Shown here piece after piece: positions 35,571 to 44,684 of a stretch of 64,000 nt of DNA. The stretch comes from Pseudoruegeria aquimaris (GTDB lineage: Bacteria > Pseudomonadota > Alphaproteobacteria > Rhodobacterales > Rhodobacteraceae). The first letter of the stretch is position 1. Every line of letters begins with the position of its first letter. The stretch lies in assembly GCF_900172235.1 (NCBI RefSeq), contig NZ_FWFQ01000018.1, positions 19,861 to 83,860 on the forward strand, written 5' to 3'. The notes below the pieces were generated by a model. The model had not been told where the DNA came from and did not search any database. It saw only the letters and a program-made list of their open reading frames with translations. The position numbers and the translations under genes were made by a program.

Positions 35571-36028
35571 GACTCAGCCTTCACGAAGATCGGCAGGCGT
35601 TGCTGGAACCGCGTGCCGTCCTCGGCGGTGGCCACGAGGCGCAGATCCCACTTGCCGGGGGCAAGATCCACCGGGAAGACGTAGGAGGCGCCGTCCCAGG
35701 CGAAGATGGGCGTGATGTCGTCCTTCATGCTGGTGGAGCGGCCCACCGTGCCCGAGAGGCTCCGCGGCTGCACGGGGGCGCCGTCCGGCCCGAGGATGGT
35801 CAGGCGCAACTGCCCCTGCGCGTAGTCCAGGGAGGTCTCCCAGCCCAGCGCTTCCTGCGCGGCGCGTTCGGCGTCGAAGGTCTGGCTCGCGATGTAGCCG
35901 TTCTTCACTTCGAGCCCCGGAAAGGTGCGCACGGCCTGGGTCGCCATGAAGACGTTGACGCCGATGATGATGGCGAAGGCGGAGGCCACGAAGAGAAAGA
36001 CCTTGCGGCCGGTCAGCGGGGCGGTCAT
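35567..36028 (-). CDS. ccoH: cbb3 oxidase assembly protein CcoH/FixH
   Basis: A 153-aa membrane-anchored protein that helps mature cbb3 oxidase. One transmembrane helix at about residues 9-29 (VFLFVASAFAIIIGVNVFM) is followed by the periplasmic FixH domain with GYIASQTFDAERAAQ and LAPGKWDLRLVA. Start ATG 36028 overlaps the ccoG stop (ATGA), and its stop overlaps ccoI the same way. Confidence 0.9.
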   Translation of the reverse strand: MTAPLTGRKVFLFVASAFAIIIGVNVFMATQAVRTFPGLEVKNGYIASQTFDAERAAQEALGWETSLDYAQGQLRLTILGPDGAPVQPRSLSGTVGRSTSMKDDITPIFAWDGASYVFPVDLAPGKWDLRLVATAEDGTRFQQRLPIFVKAES

Positions 36029-37455
36029 GGCGTGCCCTTTCCGTTGAAGATGGTGTCCTTGTAGGCGCGGTCGGTGCTTTCGAGATCCTCGACCCAGAGG
36101 CGCAGATCCGTGCGGTGGGCCTTCGCGGGCGCGCTGTCGGGCGGCGCGGACACGTAGACCCGTTGCAGGAAAGTCGAATCCGCCGGCACGTTGATCACCA
36201 GTTCCTCGGTGCCTTCGAGCGAGATCCGCAGCGGCGCTTCGGAGGTGAGCGACAGGCGGAACGGGCGATCCTCTCCGTATTTGTTGCGCAGGCGCACGTC
36301 GTAGATGTTGCGTACGCTGCCGTCGGAGAGCGTGACGTAAGTGGGGTTGCGCACGGCGGAAACCGTCATCTCGATCTCGGAGCGCAGGAAGAGCGCCACG
36401 ATGAGTCCCACGCCCACCAGTGCCCACAGGGTGGTGTAGAGGATGGTGCGCGGCCGCAGGATATGTTTCCAGACGGGCTTGGGCGGGATGCCGTCGATCT
36501 CTTCCGGCGCATCGGTGAGGGCGAGGTAGTCGATCAGCCCGCGGGGCTTGCCGATCTTCGCCATCACGTCGTCACAGGCATCGATGCAGAGCGCGCAGGT
36601 GATGCATTCAAGCTGCTGGCCGTCGCGGATGTCGATGCCGACGGGGCAGACGTTCACGCAGGCCATGCAGTCGATGCAATCGCCCAGTTCCTCGGCGCCT
36701 TCCGCCTTGCGGTGCTTGCCCCGCGGCTCGCCGCGCCACTCGCGGTAGGCGACGGTGATCGTGTCTTCGTCCATCATCGCGGCCTGGATGCGCGGCCAGG
36801 GGCACATGTAGGTGCAGACCTGCTCCCTGGCGATGCCTCCGAACATGACGGTGGTGAAGGTCAGGATGCCCATGGTGATATAGGCCACCGGCGGGGCCGA
36901 GAAGGTGACGAGATCCTTCGCCAGCGTAGGCGCATCGGCGAAGTAGAAGATCCACGCCCCGCCCGTGGCCAGGCCGATGATGGCCCAGACGATGCCCTTG
37001 AACACCCGCAGCCGCACCTTGCGCGCCGTCCAGGGCGCGTTCCACAGGCGCACGCGGGCGTTGCGGTCGCCCTCGATCCAGCGTTCGGTGAGGATGAAGA
37101 GATCGGTCCAGACGGTCTGCGGGCAGGCATAGCCGCACCAGACACGCCCCATCGCGGAGGTGAACAGGAACAGGCCGAGGCCCGCCATGATCAGCAGGCC
37201 GGCGATGAAATAGAATTCATGCGGCCAGATCTCGATCATGAAGAAGAAGAAGCGCCGGTTGGCGAGATCGACGAGCACCGCCTGATCGGGCAGGTTCGGG
37301 CCGCGGTCCCAGCGGATCCAGGGCGTCAGGTAGTAGATGCCCAGCGTGATCGCCATGATCCACCACTTCAGCGTGCGGAACTTGCCCTTCACCCGGCGCG
37401 GAAACACCGGCTCTCTGGCGGCATAGAGGGAAGGAGGTGTGTCTGAGCTGCTCAA
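36025..37455 (-). CDS. ccoG: cbb3 oxidase accessory protein CcoG/RdxA, polyferredoxin
   Basis: Membrane iron-sulfur protein, 476 aa, thought to act as a cupric reductase during cbb3 assembly. About five transmembrane segments in the first half include the YACPQ motif (WCGYACPQTVWTD). Two [4Fe-4S] sites follow: CIDCMACVNVCP and CITCALCIDACD. The C-terminal immunoglobulin-like domain is periplasmic. First gene of ccoGHIS; its promoter must lie in the 560-bp gap to ccoP, where no FNR box was found. Confidence 0.93.
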   Translation of the reverse strand: MSSSDTPPSLYAAREPVFPRRVKGKFRTLKWWIMAITLGIYYLTPWIRWDRGPNLPDQAVLVDLANRRFFFFMIEIWPHEFYFIAGLLIMAGLGLFLFTSAMGRVWCGYACPQTVWTDLFILTERWIEGDRNARVRLWNAPWTARKVRLRVFKGIVWAIIGLATGGAWIFYFADAPTLAKDLVTFSAPPVAYITMGILTFTTVMFGGIAREQVCTYMCPWPRIQAAMMDEDTITVAYREWRGEPRGKHRKAEGAEELGDCIDCMACVNVCPVGIDIRDGQQLECITCALCIDACDDVMAKIGKPRGLIDYLALTDAPEEIDGIPPKPVWKHILRPRTILYTTLWALVGVGLIVALFLRSEIEMTVSAVRNPTYVTLSDGSVRNIYDVRLRNKYGEDRPFRLSLTSEAPLRISLEGTEELVINVPADSTFLQRVYVSAPPDSAPAKAHRTDLRLWVEDLESTDRAYKDTIFNGKGTP

Positions 37456-37831
37456 CGGATCGGCTCCCGTGTGGAATTCTCTGGCAGGCCCGCACGCTGC
37501 GGCGCCCGCATCCGGCCACCACCATGCGCCCCTTCGCGCGCCAATTCAGCGCGACAGAGACCCGCAGCGACAGGATGCTGCTGCGACAGCATGCCCCGCG
37601 GCCGGGGCGAAAGCGTGGTGTTCGACTGGTTCATCATCTGTGCCGCCAAGGAGGATTTGGGGCAATCGCCGAGCCCGGCCCCCGTGGGCGGCGGTGCGGC
37701 GGATGTCCGGATGTCCTTTTTCAGTGGCCCTTCGTCTCTGGCTCCGCCTGCTGGCAGGACGGTGCCGTTTGCAATCCCGGCCCACGCGGAGTTTCGCTCG
37801 CCTTCCGCGCCGGCCTCGCCAGAATGTTGGG

Positions 37832-37878
37832 GGCACCGATCCCGTTGGAAACGCGCGAACAGGATCGGGATCGGTGCC
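37832..37878. repeat. Tandem hairpin repeat, copy 1
   Basis: Perfect 13-bp stem GGCACCGATCCCG (37832-37844) with CGGGATCGGTGCC (37866-37878) and a 21-nt loop containing GGAAACGCGCGAACAGG. The loop is identical in copy 2, while the arms differ by two compensatory base-pair changes. Confidence 0.85.
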
Positions 37879-37922
37879 GACGGCTCCCGGGGGCTCCTCA
37901 ACCACTCGGGCGCCGTTTCCTT

Positions 37923-37969
37923 GGCACCGACCCTGTTGGAAACGCGCGAACAGGATCAGGGTCGGTGCC
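37923..37969. repeat. Tandem hairpin repeat, copy 2
   Basis: Stem GGCACCGACCCTG (37923-37935) with CAGGGTCGGTGCC (37957-37969), 91 bp from copy 1 and with the same 21-nt loop. T-A became C-G at one pair and C-G became T-A at another. On the minus strand this copy comes first after the ccoP stop (46 bp). Confidence 0.85.
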
Positions 37970-38015
37970 ACCACCGGCCTCTGCGCGAGCATCGGCCGGC
38001 GGAACTGTTGCAGCC

Positions 38016-38885
38016 CTACTCGCCGCCGCCCAGCTGGTGGACGTAGACGGAGACGGCGCGGATGTCGGCCTCGCTGAGGCGGCCCGTCCAGGGCGGCATC
38101 ACGCCGTAGCGGCTGTAGGTCACGGTTTCGATCAGCGTGTCGCGATCGCCCCCGTAGAGCCAGACGGCATCCGTGAGGTTCGGCGCGCCCTGCTCCCGGT
38201 CGCCCATGCCCTCGGAGCCGTGGCAGGCGGAGCAGTTGTCTTCGAAGACCGTCGCCCCGGCGGCGGCCAGTTCGGCGTCATGCTCCTGACCGGAAATGGC
38301 CAGCACGTGCTCCACGACCTGTTCGATCTCTTCCTCTTCGAGGATCTCGCCGAACTTCGGCATCTCGGAGTAGCGGGCGTCGTCGTCCTGCTCGTTCCGG
38401 ATCCCGTGGGAGATCGTGTAGTGGATCGACTCGATGTCGCCGCCCCAGAGCCAGGCGTCATCCAGCAGGTTGGGGTAGCCCTTGGCGCCGGCGGCGCCGG
38501 AGCCGTGGCACTGGGCGCACCAGGTGCGGAACACGGCCGCACCGTTGGAAACGGCGAAGCGGTTCAGATCCTCATTGTCCGCGATCGCGGTCAACTCGGT
38601 ATCCACCAGTTGCTGGCGGATTGCGGCGTTGGCGTCCTCCCAGCGGGCGATCTCCTGCGCGACTTCGCCGCGCGTGGAGGCCCCCAGAAGGCCAGGCGTG
38701 GCCCGGGTCACCAGCGGCCAGGCCGGGTAGAGGATGGTGTAGATGATCCCCCAGACGATGGTGGCGTAGAACGTCCAGAGCCACCAGCGCGGCATCGGGT
38801 TGTCATACTCCTGGATCCCGTCCCAGCTGTGGCCCGTGGTGGGCACGTCCTTGGGGGCCTGGGTCTTCTTCGGTGCTTTGCTCAT
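38016..38885 (-). CDS. ccoP: cbb3-type cytochrome oxidase subunit III (diheme c)
   Basis: Membrane-anchored diheme cytochrome c that delivers electrons to cbb3 oxidase; 289 aa. Cytoplasmic N-terminus, transmembrane helix at about 34-57, heme c sites CAQCH (123-127) and CSACH (218-222), with methionine ligands in SEMPKF and GVMPPW. Overlaps ccoQ by 4 bp. Last gene of ccoNOQP. Confidence 0.95.
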   Translation of the reverse strand: MSKAPKKTQAPKDVPTTGHSWDGIQEYDNPMPRWWLWTFYATIVWGIIYTILYPAWPLVTRATPGLLGASTRGEVAQEIARWEDANAAIRQQLVDTELTAIADNEDLNRFAVSNGAAVFRTWCAQCHGSGAAGAKGYPNLLDDAWLWGGDIESIHYTISHGIRNEQDDDARYSEMPKFGEILEEEEIEQVVEHVLAISGQEHDAELAAAGATVFEDNCSACHGSEGMGDREQGAPNLTDAVWLYGGDRDTLIETVTYSRYGVMPPWTGRLSEADIRAVSVYVHQLGGGE

Positions 38886-39088
38886 GGCCGCGCCTCCTTG
38901 CGTTGCGCGTCGGCCGCGATGTCCTCGGCCGGTTTGTTTTCATGACGGAAGGGGATGTTGGCGACGTCCTTGTATTCCTTGCTGCTGCCCGGGCGCATGA
39001 CCCAGACGACGATCCCGAGGAAGAAGACGAACATCGCCAGCAACATCCAGCTGTCGGCAAACTGGCGGGTGATCGAATAGGTATCCAT
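38882..39088 (-). CDS. ccoQ: cbb3-type cytochrome oxidase subunit CcoQ
   Basis: A 68-aa subunit with one transmembrane helix (about residues 12-32, [19 protein letters not shown]) followed by a charged cytoplasmic tail. CcoQ stabilises the oxidase and in Rhodobacter also passes a redox signal to the Prr system. Lies 9 bp after ccoO. Confidence 0.92.
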   Translation of the reverse strand: MDTYSITRQFADSWMLLAMFVFFLGIVVWVMRPGSSKEYKDVANIPFRHENKPAEDIAADAQRKEARP

Positions 39089-39097
39089 CCCGCCCCC

Positions 39098-39823
39098 TTA
39101 CCGGCTCGCGTCCGGGGTGAAGGTCGAGAAGTCCACGAGCGTGCCCAGCATCTGCATGTAGGCAATCAGCGCGTCCATCTCGGAAATCCCCGGCTGGCCG
39201 TCGAAGTTCCGCACCTGTGCACCCGGATAGCGCTCGAGCATGGCGTCGTAGTCGCTGTCCGGATCCGCCTGGGCCTGGAAATCGGCCTGGGCGTTGGCGA
39301 TCATCTCCTCGGTGTAGGGCACGCCCAGCATGGCGTGGGTCGCCATGAAGTCACCGATGTAGCGACCGTCGATCAGGGTTTCCTTCAGGAAGCCGTATTT
39401 CGGCATGATCGATTCCGGCACCACCGATTGCGGATCGGTCAGGTGATCCACGTGCCACTCGTCGGAGTAACGCCCACCCACGCGGGCCAGATCCGGCCCG
39501 GTGCGCTTGGAGCCCCACTGGAACGGGCGGTCGTACTTGGACTCCGCCGCCAGCGAGTAGTGGCCGTAGCGTTCAACCTCGTCGCGCATCGGGCGGATCA
39601 TCTGCGAGTGGCAGACGTAGCAGCCCTCCCGCTGGTAGATCTCGCGGCCGGCCAGCTCGAGCGGGGAGTAGGGGCGCATGCCCTCCACGTCCTCGATCGT
39701 GTTCTCGAGGTAGAACAGGGGCGTGATCTGCACGATGCCGCCGATGGTCACAACCAGGAAGCTGAAGACCAGGAGGAGTGAAACGTTCTTTTCCAGAACC
39801 TTGTGTTTGTCGAGAATAGCCAT
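39098..39823 (-). CDS. ccoO: cbb3-type cytochrome oxidase subunit II (monoheme c)
   Basis: Membrane-anchored monoheme cytochrome c, 241 aa. The helix at about 15-36 is followed by the heme site CYVCH (68-72) in [13 protein letters not shown]. The methionine ligand is probably in [11 protein letters not shown]. Normal length. Starts 15 bp after ccoN. Confidence 0.95.
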   Translation of the reverse strand: MAILDKHKVLEKNVSLLLVFSFLVVTIGGIVQITPLFYLENTIEDVEGMRPYSPLELAGREIYQREGCYVCHSQMIRPMRDEVERYGHYSLAAESKYDRPFQWGSKRTGPDLARVGGRYSDEWHVDHLTDPQSVVPESIMPKYGFLKETLIDGRYIGDFMATHAMLGVPYTEEMIANAQADFQAQADPDSDYDAMLERYPGAQVRNFDGQPGISEMDALIAYMQMLGTLVDFSTFTPDASR

Positions 39824-39838
39824 CTCTACCGGCCCTCC

Positions 39839-41446
39839 TTATTCAGCCGGTGCCGCAGCAACGGCAGCCGCTTTCGGCTCGCCTTTGCGCACGGTCATCC
39901 AGAGGTTGTAGGCCATGATCAGACCGCCCACGAGGTAGAGAACCCCGCCCAGCGCCCGGACCACGTACATCGGGAACTTCGCAGCCACGGTGTCGGCGAA
40001 GGAGTTCACGAGGAAGCCATTGGCGTCCACTTCGCGCCACATCAGGCCTTCCATGATCCCCGTCACCCACATGGAAGCGGCGTAGAGCACGATGCCGATG
40101 GTGGCGAGCCAGAAGTGCCAGTTCACCAGCGACAGGCTGTAGAGGCGCTCCTTGTTCCAGAGTTTCGGGAACAGGAAGTAGAGCGCGCCGAAGGTGATCA
40201 TGCCGTTCCAGCCCAGAGCGCCGGAGTGCACGTGACCGATCGTCCAGTCGGTGTAGTGGCTCAGGGAGTTCACCGCCTTGATCGACATCATCGGGCCCTC
40301 GAAGGTGGACATGCCGTAGAAGCCGATGGAGACGACCATCATGCGGATGATCGGATCGGTGCGGATCTTGTCCCAGGCGCCGGAGAGCGTCATCAGGCCG
40401 TTGATCATGCCGCCCCAGGAGGGCATCCACAGGATCACCGAGAACACCATGCCCAGCGTCGAGGCCCAGTCAGGCAGCGCGGTGTAGTGCAGGTGGTGCG
40501 GGCCGGCCCAGATGTACAGGAAGATCAGGGCCCAGAAGTGGATGATCGAGAGCTTGTAGGAATAGACGGGGCGCTCGGCCTGCTTCGGCACGAAGTAGTA
40601 CATCATGCCCAGGAAGCCGGCCGTCAGGAAGAAGCCCACCGCGTTGTGGCCATACCACCACTGCGTCATCGCATCCTGCACGCCGGCGAAGGCCTGCACG
40701 GAATCGGAGCCGAAGATCGAGACCGGGATCGCGAGGTTGTTCACCACGTGCAGCATGGCCACGGTGACGATGAAGGACAGGTAGAACCAGTTGGCCACGT
40801 AGATGTGCGGTTCCTTGCGCTTCACGATCGTGCCGAGGAACACCGCCAGATAGGCGACCCAGACGATGGTGAGCCAGAGGTCCACGTACCACTCCGGTTC
40901 GGCGTATTCCTTGGACTGCGTGCCGCCCAGCAGGTAGCCGGTGGCCGCGAGCACGATGAAGAGCTGGTAGCCCCAGAATACGAACCAGGCGAGATTGCCG
41001 CCCCAGAGCCGCGCCGCGGACGTGCGCTGCACCACGTAGAAGGAGGTGCAGATCAGCGCGTTGCCGCCGAAGGCGAAGATCACGGCCGAGGTGTGCAGCG
41101 GCCGCAGGCGGCCGAAGTTCATGTAGGGTTGCGCCCATTCGAAGTTCAGTGCCGGAAAGGCAAGCTGGAACGCGATGAACGTGCCGGCCAGGAAGCCGAC
41201 CACACCCCAGAAGGCGGTTGCAACGGCGGCGTAGCGGACAACGCCGTCCATGTAGCCCGTCTCCGGCGCGGCCGGTGACAGGTTCGGTTCGTCGGTGTTG
41301 CGGAGGGTCCAGAGGAACAGGCCACCCGCGACCAGCATGAGGATGACCGCATGCACCTGGTAGGAGAGATCTCGGCCGTAGTTGGCGGCGATCATCATGA
41401 ACAATGTCACCAGGCCAAGCCCGACCAGTTTCAAATAATTCGACAT
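39839..41446 (-). CDS. ccoN: cbb3-type cytochrome oxidase subunit I
   Basis: Catalytic heme-copper subunit of the high-affinity terminal oxidase, 535 aa with about twelve helices. Low-spin heme ligand His118 ([11 protein letters not shown]); CuB ligands His267 ([11 protein letters not shown]) and His317-His318 (AGPHHLHYT); the cross-linked tyrosine lies in VYSYKLS (295 or 297). A perfect FNR box lies 95 bp upstream. First gene of ccoNOQP. Confidence 0.96.
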   Translation of the reverse strand: MSNYLKLVGLGLVTLFMMIAANYGRDLSYQVHAVILMLVAGGLFLWTLRNTDEPNLSPAAPETGYMDGVVRYAAVATAFWGVVGFLAGTFIAFQLAFPALNFEWAQPYMNFGRLRPLHTSAVIFAFGGNALICTSFYVVQRTSAARLWGGNLAWFVFWGYQLFIVLAATGYLLGGTQSKEYAEPEWYVDLWLTIVWVAYLAVFLGTIVKRKEPHIYVANWFYLSFIVTVAMLHVVNNLAIPVSIFGSDSVQAFAGVQDAMTQWWYGHNAVGFFLTAGFLGMMYYFVPKQAERPVYSYKLSIIHFWALIFLYIWAGPHHLHYTALPDWASTLGMVFSVILWMPSWGGMINGLMTLSGAWDKIRTDPIIRMMVVSIGFYGMSTFEGPMMSIKAVNSLSHYTDWTIGHVHSGALGWNGMITFGALYFLFPKLWNKERLYSLSLVNWHFWLATIGIVLYAASMWVTGIMEGLMWREVDANGFLVNSFADTVAAKFPMYVVRALGGVLYLVGGLIMAYNLWMTVRKGEPKAAAVAAAPAE

Positions 41447-41540
41447 TCAAGCGTCCCTTCGTCTTGCCAGCGTCGACTCGTTTTTCTTGCACTGGGTCTT
41501 TCTGACGGTGGCGTTCTGGCGGCCCTGCTGAGAAGCCACC

Positions 41541-41554
41541 TTGATCCATATCAA
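41541..41554. promoter_or_regulatory. FNR box upstream of ccoN
   Basis: TTGATCCATATCAA is a perfect TTGAT-N4-ATCAA FnrL site, centred about 101 bp before the ccoN start on the divergent ccoN-usp intergenic region. It should activate ccoNOQP under low oxygen. Confidence 0.85.
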
Positions 41555-41578
41555 TACGCGAACAATGCCCGCTCCGAG

Positions 41579-41592
41579 TTGATCGACGTCAA
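41579..41592. promoter_or_regulatory. FNR-like box upstream of the universal stress gene
   Basis: TTGATCGACGTCAA matches TTGAT-N4-ATCAA at 9 of 10 positions, 60 bp before the universal stress gene start. Probably gives that gene its own low-oxygen control. Confidence 0.65.
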
Positions 41593-41652
41593 GGCCGACT
41601 CAATGCGTGTGCCCTACCCTATCACTGCTTTGCCAGAAATGGGGGTAAACTC

Positions 41653-42492
41653 GTGACCTATAAGTCTTTGCTTACAATCAGTTGCGATCCCGGGAAGACG
41701 GGAAACGTGCTGGAAACCGCCGTCGCGCTGGCCCGCAGGGGCGAAGCACACCTCGACGTGCTGAGCCTCGGCGTCGATCCGACGCAGCCCATGGTCTGCT
41801 ACGGGCAGGGAAACGCCCTCATCACGCAGGAGCTTCTGATCGAGGCGCGCGAGCGCGCCCGGAAAAACGAGGAAGACCTGAAATCGCGCCTGCAACGGGA
41901 AGAGATTTCATGGGGCTGCGACGCCGCTGCCGCCCAGATCGACGGAATCACGCGCATCGTCGGCCTGCGGGCGCGCTACGCGGATCTCGTGATCCTGCCG
42001 CAGCCCTACGGCGAGGGCAGCGGCCATGAGCAGGAAGCCATTCTCGAAGCCGCCCTGTTCGAAGGCCATGCCCCCGTTCTGGTGATCCCGGACGGCCAGG
42101 TGATGGAAGACGCCCCGAAACGGATCGTCGTGGCCTGGAACGACAGCGCCGAGGCGCTGGCCGCGATCCGCGCCGCCCTGCCGTTGCTGAAAGATGCCGA
42201 AACCGTCTCCATCGCCGTGGTCGATCCGCCGCAGCACGGGCCGGACCGCTCCGATCCCGGCGGGGCGCTCTCGCAGATGCTCGCCCGTCACGGCGTGCGG
42301 GCCGACATCGCCGTCCTCGCCAAGACGATGCCGCGTGTCGCCGACGTTCTGGCCCGTCATGTCCAGGACGTGGGCGCCGGGATGCTGGTGATGGGGGCCT
42401 ACGGGCACTCGCGCTTCCGCGAAGCGATCCTCGGCGGTGCCACGCGCGATACGCTCGAAGCCTCGAAAGTGCCGGTTCTTCTGGCGCGCTGA
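41653..42492 (+). CDS. Universal stress protein, tandem-type
   Basis: A 279-aa cytoplasmic UspA-family protein. The first half is a degenerate Usp domain; the second has the ATP-site pattern MGAYGHSRFREAILGGATRDTL and VPVLL. The GTG start at 41653 follows GGGGG at 41641. Divergent from ccoN and convergent with fnrL (10-bp gap). The FNR-like box suggests a role in adaptation to low oxygen; the specific function is unknown. Confidence 0.85.
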   Translation: MTYKSLLTISCDPGKTGNVLETAVALARRGEAHLDVLSLGVDPTQPMVCYGQGNALITQELLIEARERARKNEEDLKSRLQREEISWGCDAAAAQIDGITRIVGLRARYADLVILPQPYGEGSGHEQEAILEAALFEGHAPVLVIPDGQVMEDAPKRIVVAWNDSAEALAAIRAALPLLKDAETVSIAVVDPPQHGPDRSDPGGALSQMLARHGVRADIAVLAKTMPRVADVLARHVQDVGAGMLVMGAYGHSRFREAILGGATRDTLEASKVPVLLAR

Positions 42493-42502
42493 AGGCGCGG
42501 CG

Positions 42503-43252
42503 TCAGTCGTAGAAGCCGCCGTCCGAATCGTCCCCGGTTTCGTCCAGAAGCCTGTCGAAATCGGGGATGATGACGTGGCGTTTGCCCTGAAGTTCGATCA
42601 CCCCGGCCTTGCGCAGCGCGGAGATCTGCCGGCTCACGGTTTCCAGGGTCAGGCCCAGGTAGTCCGCCATGGCTTCCCGCGTCAGCGGCAGATCGATCAC
42701 GATCCGGCCGCTGGCCTCGCCGCCCGTCAGCAGGGTGTTGCGCCGGGCGAAGATCGCCAGAAGGCTGGATATCTTCTCGCGCGCGGTCTTGCGCCCGAGG
42801 ATCACCATCCATTCGCGCGCCGCATCCAGCTCGTCCAGCGTCATCTCCAGCAGGCGCTGGCTGACGTGCGGCGTCTCCTGCATCATCTTCTCGAACTGCC
42901 CCTTGCGGAAGCAGCACATCATCAGATCGGTCGTGGCCGTCACGTCGTAGGCCGCCGTGGACCGCCCCGGCCGCCCCACGAAATCCGAAGGCAGCAGGAG
43001 CCCCACCATCTGGCGGCGCCCGTCTTCCATCGTCTGGGTCAGCGAGGCCACGCCGGACACGACGCTGCCGACGAAATCCACCTGGTCGCCGGCCCAGACG
43101 ACGGTCTGGCCGGCTTCGAACTTGCGGTAGTACTTGATGGAATCCAGCACCTCCAGTTCATCGGAATCGCAGCGTGCGCAGACGGCACGGTGGCGAATGG
43201 GGCAACTCCCGCACTGGACGTGCGGGGTGGTCAGGCTCTGGAGGTTCATCAT
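42503..43252 (-). CDS. fnrL: Oxygen-sensing transcriptional regulator FnrL
   Basis: Crp/Fnr-type activator for anaerobic genes, 249 aa. The [4Fe-4S] ligands fit Cys14, Cys17 and Cys25 (CGSCPIRHRAVC), with an internal Cys in MMCCF. Cyclic nucleotide-like domain and C-terminal helix-turn-helix TREAMADYLGLTLETVSRQI follow. Starts are ATG 43252 or 43249; the open frame to 43276 begins at a TTG inside an FNR box and is rejected. The perfect FNR box 10 bp upstream points to autoregulation. Confidence 0.92.
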   Translation of the reverse strand: MMNLQSLTTPHVQCGSCPIRHRAVCARCDSDELEVLDSIKYYRKFEAGQTVVWAGDQVDFVGSVVSGVASLTQTMEDGRRQMVGLLLPSDFVGRPGRSTAAYDVTATTDLMMCCFRKGQFEKMMQETPHVSQRLLEMTLDELDAAREWMVILGRKTAREKISSLLAIFARRNTLLTGGEASGRIVIDLPLTREAMADYLGLTLETVSRQISALRKAGVIELQGKRHVIIPDFDRLLDETGDDSDGGFYD

Positions 43253-43262
43253 GCGCGTTTGG

Positions 43263-43276
43263 TTGATCTTGATCAA
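43263..43276. promoter_or_regulatory. FNR box between fnrL and hemN
   Basis: TTGATCTTGATCAA, a perfect FNR box, in the 59-bp divergent gap. It lies 10 bp from the fnrL start and 35 bp from the hemN start, so it is close to both and may repress one while regulating the other. Confidence 0.85.
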
Positions 43277-43311
43277 AGTTGCCCGAAGCGGGATCGCCTA
43301 ACGCTACCTGC

Positions 43312-44667
43312 ATGGAACAGCAGACTCAACTCGCACGGCTGGGGCTTTTTGACGCCAAGGTCCCGCGCTACACCAGCTACCCCACCGCCCCGCACTTCGG
43401 CGGCGGCGTAAGCGGCGACGATTTCGGCCAGTGGATCCGGACAATTCCAGCGGGGCGCGAGATATCGCTCTACGTCCACGTGCCCTTCTGCCGCCGCCTC
43501 TGCTGGTTCTGCGCCTGCCGCACGCAGGGCACCCGAACCGATTCCCCGCTGCGCGCCTATCTCGACACGCTGAAGGCCGAACTGGCGCTGCTGGCCCAGG
43601 ATCTGCCCGAAGGCGTCCGGCTCTCGCGCCTGCATTTCGGTGGCGGAACGCCCACACTCCTGCCCGCCGAGATGCTGACCGAGCTGACCGACGCGATCTT
43701 CTCCTTCCTGCCGCTCGGGCCGGGAGCGGAGTTTTCCGTCGAGATCGATCCGAACGAGATCGACTACGCGCGCCTCGACGCCCTCGCCGGCGCCGGGATG
43801 ACCCGCGCCAGCATCGGGGTGCAGGATTTCGACCCCGAGATCCAGAAGATCATCGGCCGCGAACAGAGCTACGAAGTCACCGAGGCGGCCGTCTCGGCGC
43901 TGCGGGCGCGCGGCGTGCGCAGCCTGAACGCCGACATCCTCTACGGGCTGCCGAACCAGACCCATGCCCGGATCGCGGATTCCGTGCAGAAGCTGCTCTC
44001 GCTCGGCCCCGACCGCGTGGCGCTCTATGGCTATGCCCACGTGCCGTGGATGGCGAAACGGCAATCCATGATCCCGTCCGACGCGCTGCCCACCCCGCAG
44101 GAACGCCTCGGCCTGTTCGACACCGCCCGCGAGCTTTTCGTCTGGGACGGCTACCGCGAGATCGGGATTGACCATTTCGCCGTAAAGGGTGACGGCCTTG
44201 AGACCGCGCTGCGCGCCGGGCGGCTGAAGCGCAACTTCCAGGGCTACACCGACGATACCGCCGACGTGCTCGTCGGCGTCGGCGCCTCCTCGATTTCGCG
44301 CTTCCCGCAGGGCTACGCGCAGAATGCGCCGGCCACCTCGGCCTACACCCAGCGGATCCGCAGCGGCGCCTATGCCACCTCGCGCGGGCACAGGTTCAGC
44401 GCCGACGACATCCTGCGCGGCCGGATGATCGAAGCGCTGATGTGCGACTTCCGGGTCTCGCTGGGCGAAGTCGCCGCCCTTCCCGGTGCCTCCCGCGCCG
44501 AGATCGGCCGCTGGTGCAGCGATGTGGCGGGGCAGTTCCCCGGCTTCACCCGTTTTGACGGCGAAAGCTTCGAGATCCTCCCCGAAGGCCGCCCGCTGAC
44601 CCGCATGGTCGCCCGCGCCTTCGACGCCTACGACCTGTCGCGCGCGGGGCATTCGAGCGCCGTCTGA
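43312..44667 (+). CDS. hemN: Oxygen-independent coproporphyrinogen III oxidase
   Basis: Radical SAM enzyme that converts coproporphyrinogen III to protoporphyrinogen IX without oxygen; 451 aa, normal length. The iron-sulfur motif CRRLCWFCAC has Cys60, Cys64, Cys67 and Cys69. Other family segments are LHFGGGTPTLLP and SIGVQDFDPEIQKIIGR. Start ATG 43312. Next to fnrL as in Rhodobacter, where it is FnrL-activated. Confidence 0.94.
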   Translation: MEQQTQLARLGLFDAKVPRYTSYPTAPHFGGGVSGDDFGQWIRTIPAGREISLYVHVPFCRRLCWFCACRTQGTRTDSPLRAYLDTLKAELALLAQDLPEGVRLSRLHFGGGTPTLLPAEMLTELTDAIFSFLPLGPGAEFSVEIDPNEIDYARLDALAGAGMTRASIGVQDFDPEIQKIIGREQSYEVTEAAVSALRARGVRSLNADILYGLPNQTHARIADSVQKLLSLGPDRVALYGYAHVPWMAKRQSMIPSDALPTPQERLGLFDTARELFVWDGYREIGIDHFAVKGDGLETALRAGRLKRNFQGYTDDTADVLVGVGASSISRFPQGYAQNAPATSAYTQRIRSGAYATSRGHRFSADDILRGRMIEALMCDFRVSLGEVAALPGASRAEIGRWCSDVAGQFPGFTRFDGESFEILPEGRPLTRMVARAFDAYDLSRAGHSSAV

Positions 44668-44684
44668 CCGGCCTCGGCCCCGGC

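Larger units (their letters stand above)
37456..38015. other. ccoP-ccoG intergenic region (560 bp)
   Basis: No convincing gene. Several overlapping open frames here are low-complexity and antisense to each other. The region must contain the ccoG promoter on the minus strand and holds the two tandem hairpins at 37832-37878 and 37923-37969, which lie just downstream of ccoP. No TTGAT-N4-ATCAA box was seen. Confidence 0.7.

Noticed and set aside
37832..37969. CRISPR-like array
   Set aside because: Only two units, each an inverted repeat with a 13-bp stem, the inter-unit stretch is 44 bp and there are no cas genes.
37456..38015. Overlapping small frames in the ccoP-ccoG gap
   Set aside because: Several frames on both strands overlap each other and the hairpin repeats; none has a plausible start, signal or family match.
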